Made by a program: the position numbers and the translations under genes. Of a stretch of DNA of 8,204 nt, positions 1 through 4,024 are shown piece by piece; positions within the stretch are counted from its first letter, which is position 1, and each line of letters begins with the position of its first letter. The notes beneath the pieces were generated by a model that was given only the letters and a program-made list of their open reading frames with translations, did no database searches and was not told where the DNA came from. This stretch comes from an uncultured Oscillospiraceae bacterium (GTDB lineage Bacteria; Bacillota; Clostridia; Oscillospirales; Ruminococcaceae): positions 1 to 8,204 of the forward strand of contig USLH01000106.1 of the NCBI GenBank assembly GCA_900555435.1. The letters are read 5' to 3'.

Positions 1-8
1 GCAAAATT

Positions 9-27
9 CGCGGAATCCATATCCGCG
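9..27. other. Small hairpin upstream of spoVAD
   Basis: A perfect 6-bp inverted repeat, CGCGGA at 9-14 and TCCGCG at 22-27, encloses a 7-base loop. An A-rich left flank and a short TTT on the right could extend it imperfectly. It may be the remains of a weak terminator for whatever lies before the window, or a leader structure for spoVAD. It lacks a strong T-run. No coding region could be recognised in 1-133; the three plus frames end at about 33, 42 and 108. Confidence 0.3.
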
Positions 28-133
28 CAGTTTAAAATTATAGCACAGTCCCTGCCCTTCGTCCAGTGCCCGTCCTGGGGATATTTCCGAAAGTTTGGGG
101 CAGGATAGGGAAAACCGGGATCGGAGGTAGTGC

Positions 134-1153
134 ATGATGCCAACTCAGCGGATGGGCGCCCAGACCGTGGCGCTCCGCGACCCGCCCAGCGTGCTGTCCT
201 ACGCCTGCGTGGGCGGGAAATTCGAGAAGCAAGGCCCCCTTGGAAGCTGCTTCGACGTTTTGAACGAGGACTCCTTCTTCGGGGAGGAGACCTGGGAGAA
301 AGCGGAAAGCCGCCTGCAGCTGGATGCCGTACGGAAGGCGCTGGAAAAGGCGGCTCTCTCCCCGAAAGAGATCGACCTGATCTTTGCGGGGGATCTTTTG
401 AACCAGTGCGTGGGCTCCACCTACGGGCTGCGGGCACTGGAGATCCCTTTTTTAGGGGTGTACGGCGCCTGCTCCACCATGGCGGAGAGCCTTTGCCTGG
501 CGTCGCTTTTCGTGGACAGCCGGCTGGCGGAGCAAGCGGTGGCAGTGACTTCTTCCCATTTCTGCTCCGCCGAGCGGCAGTTCCGCTTTCCGCTGGAATA
601 CGGCGGCCAGCGGCCCCCTACCGCCCAGTGGACGGCAACTGCCGCCGGGGCGGTGATCGTAGGGCGGGGGAACGGCCCTTATATCCGGGAGGTCACAGTG
701 GGGACCATCACCGACCTTGGGATCACCGATATGAACAACATGGGAGCCGCCATGGCTCCGGCAGCGGCATCCACCTTTGCGACATTTTTTAAGGACACCG
801 GCACCCGTCCGGAGGACTATGACCGGATCTTTACGGGGGATCTGGGGAAGGTGGGTTCCATGCTCTTGTTGGAGCTTTTGCAGGAGGAGGGATACGACCT
901 GTCCCGGAACCACGAGGACTGCGGGCTGCTCCTCTATTCGCCGGAGCAGGACGTTCACGCAGGCGGCTCCGGCTGCGGATGCTCGGCTTCGGTGCTTTGC
1001 GCCCACATCCTCCCCAGGCTCCGGAAAGGGGAGTACAAAGAGGTGCTGTTTGCCGCCACCGGTGCGCTGATGTCGCCGACCTTGGTGCAGCAGGGGGAGA
1101 GCATTCCCGGGATCGCCCATCTCATCCATTTCAGCAGCAAAAAGGAGGAATAA
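134..1153 (+). CDS. spoVAD: Stage V sporulation protein AD (SpoVAD), DPA-binding component of the SpoVA channel
   Basis: SpoVAD is a thiolase-fold protein of the SpoVA complex in the spore inner membrane. It binds dipicolinic acid (DPA), which is loaded into the developing spore and released at germination. The 339-residue product matches the usual family length and pattern. Recognisable stretches are GPLGSCFD near residue 34, the AGDLLNQ segment at 85-91, GACST at 111-115 (Cys113 at the thiolase nucleophile position by analogy), TSSH at 139-142, AERQFRFPLEYGGQ at 146-159, ITDLGITD at 192-199, a second TGDL at 234-237, and a glycine/cysteine-rich AGGSGCGCSA at 276-285. Two ATGs, at 134 and 137, are possible; GGAGG at 123-127 lies 6 and 9 bases upstream of them. 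It is followed by spoVAE after one base. In Bacillus this operon is expressed in the forespore under sigma G. No clear sigma G promoter was found in the 133 bases upstream. Confidence 0.96.
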   Translation: MMPTQRMGAQTVALRDPPSVLSYACVGGKFEKQGPLGSCFDVLNEDSFFGEETWEKAESRLQLDAVRKALEKAALSPKEIDLIFAGDLLNQCVGSTYGLRALEIPFLGVYGACSTMAESLCLASLFVDSRLAEQAVAVTSSHFCSAERQFRFPLEYGGQRPPTAQWTATAAGAVIVGRGNGPYIREVTVGTITDLGITDMNNMGAAMAPAAASTFATFFKDTGTRPEDYDRIFTGDLGKVGSMLLLELLQEEGYDLSRNHEDCGLLLYSPEQDVHAGGSGCGCSASVLCAHILPRLRKGEYKEVLFAATGALMSPTLVQQGESIPGIAHLIHFSSKKEE

Positions 1154-1154
1154 A

Positions 1155-1526
1155 ATGGAAACGTTTTGGGAGTACGCCAAAGCCTTTCTGGTTGGCGGGG
1201 CCCTTTGCGGGATCGGGCAGGTACTCATCGACTACACGAAGCTCACTCCCGCCCGGATCCTGGTGGCGTATGTAGTGGCAGGGGGGATCTTAGGTGGGCT
1301 TGGATGGTACCAGCCCCTCATCGACTTTGCCGGGGCGGGGGCGACGGTGCCCTTGACCGGCTTCGGCAGCCTTCTTGCCAAAGGCGTCCGGGAAGCGGTG
1401 GATAAGGACGGGCTGATGGGGGTCTTATCCGGAGGATTGACCGCTTCCGCGCCGGGGATCACGGCGGCGGTGGTCTTCGGGTTGTTCGCCGCCCTGATCT
1501 TCAAGCCGAAGGACAAAGAGGACTAA
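1155..1526 (+). CDS. spoVAE: Stage V sporulation protein AE (SpoVAE/SpoVAEb-type)
   Basis: This is a 123-residue integral membrane component of the SpoVA DPA channel, of the SpoVAC/SpoVAEb membrane family. It has hydrophobic segments at about 10-25, 33-52 and 96-116. Family-like sequence includes GALCGIGQ near 15-22, a central GAGATVPLTGFGSLLAKG stretch at about 60-77, and the SGGLTASAPGITAA run before the last membrane helix. The C-terminus is charged (KPKDKED). AGGAGG ends at 1148, six bases before the ATG, and the stop of spoVAD lies one base upstream, so the two are almost certainly co-transcribed and coupled. Length and order after spoVAD fit the Clostridia arrangement spoVAC-spoVAD-spoVAEb. 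The name SpoVAEb rather than SpoVAE rests on size and membrane character. Confidence 0.93.
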   Translation: METFWEYAKAFLVGGALCGIGQVLIDYTKLTPARILVAYVVAGGILGGLGWYQPLIDFAGAGATVPLTGFGSLLAKGVREAVDKDGLMGVLSGGLTASAPGITAAVVFGLFAALIFKPKDKED

Positions 1527-1569
1527 AAAAACGGCCGCCGGTCGTAAGATCAGGCGGTCAGTCTTTTTT
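1525..1569. terminator. Bidirectional intrinsic terminator between convergent genes
   Basis: GGCCGCC at 1533-1539 pairs with GGCGGTC at 1553-1559 (seven pairs, one G-U) around a 13-base loop. Seven A's at 1525-1531 precede it and six T's at 1564-1569 follow it. The stem plus a U-run therefore exists on both strands. It sits just after the spoVAE stop and overlaps the last codon of the minus-strand GNAT gene, so it can end both convergent transcripts. Confidence 0.85.
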
Positions 1570-2389
1570 ATTCGGGGATCTCCCAGCGGACGGTCAGGCT
1601 GTCGGCACCCTCTACCCGTTGGAACCCCATGGAGGCGTAGAGCCGGCAGGCGGGAAGGTTTTCTTTGTCCACCAGAAGGGACAGCCTGGCAGGGGCGTTT
1701 TGCTCCATCGCCTTCGCCAGCAGCTTTCTGCCGTACCCTTTTCGACGGTAAGCCTCCTGCACAAAAAGATCGTAAGGTTCGTTTTCTGGGAAGCCGTAGG
1801 TCACGTCCAGGTACCCGACTATCTCCCCTTCGGAGAGGGCCAGCAGGATCCGGAACCGATCCGGAGCTGCCGCCACCTTTTCTCCCGTCCAGTAGGCGTC
1901 CTTTTCGTGGAGGGCAAAATAAGCGGCGGCATATTCTTCGGAAAAGGGGACGATGCCGTCGGTGCTGATTTTTGGGACGGCGCCGGCGAAGGCCAGCTTC
2001 TGCTGCTCCGGGTAAAATTCGGCGTCACGCTTCCGGAGGGCGGAAGCGAGAAGACGGTTCCGGGGGTTGAAGACAAAATCCCCGCTCCAGCCGGGATAGG
2101 CTTTCGCAAGATAGGAGAGAACGGCTTCATAGGTTTCCGGATCTTTGGAAAGACCGGCAAGCAGCTCTAGGTACTTCTCTTCCCGGAGAGCTAGAAAGAC
2201 GAAGAGCCCCGTCTGCTTCCCCTCCCGGAACACACCCAGAACGGCGTGGTGCTCAGGTTGCTCCAAAGCAGCCTGCAGGTTCCGGTGGCGCTGCTCTTCA
2301 CTGGTCAGCATGGGGTCGGAAAACTCCGGGTCACCGGTAAAAGAGGCAAGAAAATCGAAATCGATGGCGGTAAGGGGGCGGAGCTCCAT
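1568..2389 (-). CDS. GNAT-family N-acetyltransferase, apparently tandem with a degenerate N-terminal domain
   Basis: The protein is 273 residues, about twice the size of a single GNAT domain. GNAT enzymes transfer an acyl group from acetyl-CoA to an amine; the substrate here cannot be read from sequence. The C-terminal half carries the acetyl-CoA pyrophosphate-binding motif A, R215-R-K-G218-Y-G220 followed by RKLL, after an acidic FVQEAYR strand. It also has a motif B-like segment with N244, Y251 and GF at 255-256. The N-terminal half ends with NPRNRLLASALRKRDAEFYPEQ at about 108-129 and resembles a second GNAT fold, but shows no clear R/QxxGxG/A loop, so it is probably inactive. The ATG follows the HEPN stop by one base, with GGAGG nine bases upstream inside the HEPN gene, which indicates translational coupling. 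It could acetylate a small molecule or a protein. Confidence 0.85.
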   Translation of the reverse strand: MELRPLTAIDFDFLASFTGDPEFSDPMLTSEEQRHRNLQAALEQPEHHAVLGVFREGKQTGLFVFLALREEKYLELLAGLSKDPETYEAVLSYLAKAYPGWSGDFVFNPRNRLLASALRKRDAEFYPEQQKLAFAGAVPKISTDGIVPFSEEYAAAYFALHEKDAYWTGEKVAAAPDRFRILLALSEGEIVGYLDVTYGFPENEPYDLFVQEAYRRKGYGRKLLAKAMEQNAPARLSLLVDKENLPACRLYASMGFQRVEGADSLTVRWEIPE

Positions 2390-2390
2390 T

Positions 2391-2831
2391 TCAGTAAGCC
2401 TCCAGATAGTCCAAGATCCCTGTTACGTCCAGCGCATCGGAAAGGTAGAAGAAAAGCTCTTCGGTCATGGCAAGAATCCGGGACAGCTCTTCATCGGAGA
2501 TCTGGGTGGGAATATCGGTGGGATAGCGGGTCTCGATGTAGTACCGGTTCAGGGCGGCGCTTTCGTCCATCCACTGCTGAAAATGGGCGTCGATGGAAGC
2601 CGCCCGGCGACAGAGCCAGGTCAGGTTGTGGCCGTCCACCGTCTGGCGGGAGCGGGCAAGGATAAAGCCCTTCAGGGCCTTCTCTATGCACTGCTGGCAG
2701 TGGAAGGCGGCGGCGTTGTGAAGGGTGGGATCAGTGGAAAGAAGCTGGGCCGCCCGGTAGTCGTCGTAGGAGGCGTTGATCCAGTCTAAGTACCGCCGGC
2801 TGTCAGAGGGGTTACTGCCTCGCCTTGTCAT
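2391..2831 (-). CDS. HEPN domain protein, probable partner of the upstream MNT-like protein
   Basis: HEPN domains are all-helical. Many act as metal-independent RNases in toxin-antitoxin or defence modules, while others are non-catalytic partners of nucleotidyltransferases. From the chosen start the protein is 146 residues. The family pattern is clear: RRYLDWINASYDDYRAAQLL at 12-31, the HCQQCIEKALKGFI helix at 44-57, GHNL at 67-70, and the RYYIETRYPTD signature at 96-106. R62 and H68 are separated by five residues, which fits the Rx4-6H spacing of catalytic HEPNs. Whether they are the equivalent residues is uncertain. There is no tyrosine two positions after H68, the position modified in HepT by MntA. 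A longer start at 2867 is open, but the 2831 ATG is preferred because AAAAGGGGG lies nine bases upstream. This gives a 20-base overlap with the MNT-like gene. Confidence 0.82.
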   Translation of the reverse strand: MTRRGSNPSDSRRYLDWINASYDDYRAAQLLSTDPTLHNAAAFHCQQCIEKALKGFILARSRQTVDGHNLTWLCRRAASIDAHFQQWMDESAALNRYYIETRYPTDIPTQISDEELSRILAMTEELFFYLSDALDVTGILDYLEAY

Positions 2832-3126
2832 AGATGAGAACCCCCTTTTGCCGGATGCTGTGGGCAAAGGAATCGTCGGCGGCGGTAAACAGCGCCCACT
2901 CCTCCGCCGTATAGATCACCACATCGTAGGGGATCTCGCAGTCCAAGGTGCAGTAGATCTGCTGCTCCAGCTGCCGCTTTTCTGCCGTGTCGGCAATTAC
3001 ACAGAGTTTAAAAGAGGTCACATTCTGCTGCAAGTCGTATTTCATGCTGAATACATAGATCTGCTCCGGGGAGCAAAGAGCGGCGATGCGGGCGGAAAGC
3101 TCCTGAACACGGGGATCTTTTGTCAT
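2812..3126 (-). CDS. Degenerate MNT-type nucleotidyltransferase-fold protein (likely HEPN partner)
   Basis: This is a 104-residue protein whose position, size and C-terminal half resemble minimal nucleotidyltransferases (MNT) that pair with HEPN proteins. The segment IPYDVVIYTAEEWALF at 65-80 and the ending SFAHSIRQKGVLIYD at 86-100 match the typical VDVVVVTPEEF and SFYxxIxxEGxxLY pattern. The active-site region does not match: where active MNTs have FGSRARG and a DxD pair, this protein has YVFSMKYDLQQ at 24-34 and TSFKLCVIAD at 37-46. The GS motif and both first carboxylates are therefore missing. It is probably catalytically dead but may still bind the HEPN partner. AAAGGA nine bases before the ATG supports the start. 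The gene lies 38 bases after the DUF2508 gene and overlaps the HEPN gene by 20 bases. The fold assignment is inferred from context and partial similarity. Confidence 0.68.
   Translation of the reverse strand: MTKDPRVQELSARIAALCSPEQIYVFSMKYDLQQNVTSFKLCVIADTAEKRQLEQQIYCTLDCEIPYDVVIYTAEEWALFTAADDSFAHSIRQKGVLIYDKARQ
2841..2849 (-). promoter_or_regulatory. Ribosome binding site that sets the HEPN start
   Basis: AAAAGGGGG on the minus strand lies nine bases before the ATG at 2831 and inside the end of the MNT-like gene. It favours 2831 over the upstream in-frame ATG at 2867, which has no comparable site and would add twelve residues that do not look like HEPN sequence. Confidence 0.6.
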
Positions 3127-3164
3127 GGCGGGTCATCCTTTCTGCCGGGAATCCGATAGCTTCA

Positions 3165-3437
3165 TTATACTCCTTTTTCCGGGGAATGCAAGCCGTCCGA
3201 TACATAAGGCTCCCGGCGGAGACCCTGCTGGCGGGCCTCCCTTAAAAGGGCGTCATAGCGGATCTTCAGGGATTTGATCTGGTAGCAGCAGGCGTCGATC
3301 CGGTCGCTGTCGGTGAGGAGGTCGAACTGGCTGCAGGCGGCGTCTAATTGCAGCTTTAAGTCGGCAAGCTCGGCGAGGAGGGGGGAAGGGGAATTCTTTT
3401 TCGTAAGGATCCGGGGAAAACGGACGGCAAGTTCCAT
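3165..3437 (-). CDS. DUF2508 (YaaL-like) small helical protein
   Basis: This 90-residue protein of unknown function has the DUF2508 hallmark. A helix LLAELADLKLQLDAACSQF is followed by the conserved TDSDRIDACCYQIKSLKIRYDALLREARQQ, at roughly residues 42-71, which corresponds to the family pattern TDPDLIDxxIYxLxAxxxRYxYLLxEAK. In Bacillus subtilis the relative yaaL lies next to bofA, a regulator of pro-sigma K processing, so a sporulation link is possible but not shown. An open frame extends upstream to 3527. The 3437 ATG is chosen because AAAGGA at 3452-3447 precedes it by nine bases and the protein then starts just before the conserved helix. It is the first gene of the minus-strand run and may be read from the candidate promoter at 3473-3501. 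Confidence 0.78.
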   Translation of the reverse strand: MELAVRFPRILTKKNSPSPLLAELADLKLQLDAACSQFDLLTDSDRIDACCYQIKSLKIRYDALLREARQQGLRREPYVSDGLHSPEKGV

Positions 3438-3446
3438 CGGACATCT

Positions 3447-3452
3447 TCCTTT
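3447..3452 (-). promoter_or_regulatory. Ribosome binding site that sets the DUF2508 start
   Basis: AAAGGA on the minus strand lies nine bases before the ATG at 3437. Two upstream in-frame ATGs, at 3455 and 3527, have no convincing site, and the first of them overlaps this one. Confidence 0.6.
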
Positions 3453-3472
3453 CATAAAAAGTTCTTCAGGAA

Positions 3473-3501
3473 AAATATGGGAGAATCCTTCGGATTTATG
3501 C
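3473..3501 (-). promoter_or_regulatory. Candidate sigma G/F-type promoter for the minus-strand operon
   Basis: Read on the minus strand, GCATA at 3501-3497 is followed after 17 bases by CATATTT at 3479-3473. Forespore sigma G promoters in Bacillus have GHATR and CATnnTA at about this spacing, so the -35 fits fully and the -10 in all but the last base. Transcription would start near 3466, leaving a leader of about 28 bases before the DUF2508 ATG. No better sigma A promoter was seen here. Motifs this short can arise by chance. Confidence 0.4.
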
Positions 3502-3503
3502 AG

Positions 3504-3532
3504 GGATAGGCGGGAATTTTTTGGCATAGAAT
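3504..3532 (+). promoter_or_regulatory. Candidate sigma E/K-like promoter for the Cys-rich small protein
   Basis: CATAGAAT at 3525-3532 differs in one base from the sigma E -10 consensus CATACAnT. GGATAGG, 14 bases upstream at 3504-3510, shares the G-ATA core of the sigma E -35. A start near 3538 would place the AGGAGG ribosome binding site a few bases into the transcript. TAGAAT at 3527-3532 could also serve as a sigma A -10, but no matching TTGACA-like box was found. Confidence 0.35.
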
Positions 3533-3556
3533 GGGTAACAAAAAGGAGGCGGAAGG

Positions 3557-3727
3557 ATGGAAAAAAGCAGTTTTGAGATCAAATATTGCCCGGAACGGAA
3601 GGAGAATGTGAGCATTCAGGTGGAGCGGGGGAAAAACGGGGTGATCCGGCGGTGCCTTTGCGGAGGAGAGTGTGAGAAAAAAGAATGCCGGGTCTGCGAA
3701 GGAGCCGGATTCTATTTATGGAAGTGA
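3557..3727 (+). CDS. Small six-cysteine protein (56 residues), unknown function
   Basis: This is a short gene of 56 codons that size filters are likely to miss. Support comes from AGGAGG at 3544-3549, seven bases before the ATG, and from a perfect terminator starting eight bases after the TGA. The product begins MEKSSFEIKYCPERKENVSI and has cysteines at 11, 33, 35, 39, 44 and 47. The CLCGGEC and CRVC clusters sit in a charged C-terminal half that ends in GFYLWK. The spacing suggests a metal-binding knuckle, for example zinc, but no known family was recognised. It has no signal peptide or membrane segment, so it is probably cytoplasmic or spore-compartment located. It is divergent from the minus-strand operon across about 120 bases and appears to be a single-gene transcript. 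A sporulation-type promoter candidate lies just upstream. Confidence 0.75.
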   Translation: MEKSSFEIKYCPERKENVSIQVERGKNGVIRRCLCGGECEKKECRVCEGAGFYLWK

Positions 3728-3734
3728 AGAAGGG

Positions 3735-3764
3735 CACGCCGGGAGAGTTTCCGGCGTGTTTTTT
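3735..3764 (+). terminator. Intrinsic terminator of the small Cys-rich gene
   Basis: CACGCCGG at 3735-3742 and CCGGCGTG at 3751-3758 form a perfect 8-bp GC-rich stem with an 8-base loop. Six T's follow directly at 3759-3764. It starts eight bases after the TGA of the 56-residue protein, isolating that gene from the ABC operon downstream. Confidence 0.93.
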
Positions 3765-3921
3765 GAAAAAGAAACTGTTAAAAAAATAACGATTTTTTCG
3801 CCGCCTGTCTTCCTTATTAAAAGGGGAAAGGTTTTGGGGGCTTTTTTGCAGGAAGGCACAATGCCTATAAAAACCATTAAAACCTTGTTCGTTTTTCCAA
3901 AAAGTTTTTTTGAAAAAAGGC

Positions 3922-3949
3922 TTTTCAAATCTCAAATAGTCGGTATAAT
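3922..3949 (+). promoter_or_regulatory. Candidate sigma A promoter of the ABC exporter operon
   Basis: A perfect -10 box, TATAAT at 3944-3949, is preceded after 16 bases by TTTTCA at 3922-3927, which matches the -35 consensus in four of six positions. Runs of A and T between 3890 and 3920 may act as an upstream element. The start would be near 3956, giving a leader of about 70 bases before the ATG at 4025. The leader contains the palindrome at 3973-3988. Confidence 0.6.
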
Positions 3950-3972
3950 GGTTATAGCCTTTTTATCCGCAG

Positions 3973-3988
3973 GCTTCCCGTGGGAAGC
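3973..3988. promoter_or_regulatory. Perfect palindrome in the ABC operon leader
   Basis: GCTTCCC and GGGAAGC form perfect 7-base arms separated by two bases. The site lies about 17 bases downstream of the predicted transcription start and about 36 bases before the ABC start codon. It could be the operator of a dimeric repressor acting as a roadblock, or an RNA hairpin with a CGTG loop near the ribosome binding site. The bases after it are A-rich then T-rich, so it is not a standard terminator. Confidence 0.5.
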
Positions 3989-4024
3989 GAAAAAACTTTT
4001 TCCATTGAGAATGGCGGTGATTGA

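Larger units (their letters stand above)
3765..4024. other. AT-tract-rich intergenic spacer before the ABC operon
   Basis: These 260 bases contain no believable gene. They hold many A and T tracts and small inverted repeats, including AAAAAAT/ATTTTTT around 3781-3798 and AGGCA/TGCCT at 3854-3866. The promoter and palindrome listed separately are also here. An open minus-strand frame across it runs through the terminator at 3735-3764 and has low-complexity sequence, so it is not called. Confidence 0.7.

Noticed and set aside
17..43. Possible sigma G promoter for spoVAD (CCATA and TATAG-like boxes)
   Set aside because: The -35 has the wrong first base, and no CATnnTA-like -10 occurs at an allowed spacing.
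452..1228. Long minus-strand open frame opposite spoVAD (258 codons)
   Set aside because: It is antisense to a clearly identified gene, has proline/arginine-rich composition without family features, and comes from high-GC codon positions.
1619..2170. Plus-strand open frame opposite the GNAT gene (183 codons)
   Set aside because: Antisense to a gene with recognisable GNAT motifs; no ribosome binding site or family resemblance seen.
3781..3798. AAAAAAT/ATTTTTT inverted repeat after the Cys-rich gene
   Set aside because: Pure A/T stem with no GC core; more likely a product of local A/T tracts than a second terminator.
3579..3935. Minus-strand open frame across the AT-rich spacer (118 codons)
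   Set aside because: It crosses the strong terminator at 3735-3764 and the Cys-rich gene, and its product is phenylalanine/lysine-rich low-complexity sequence arising from A/T tracts.
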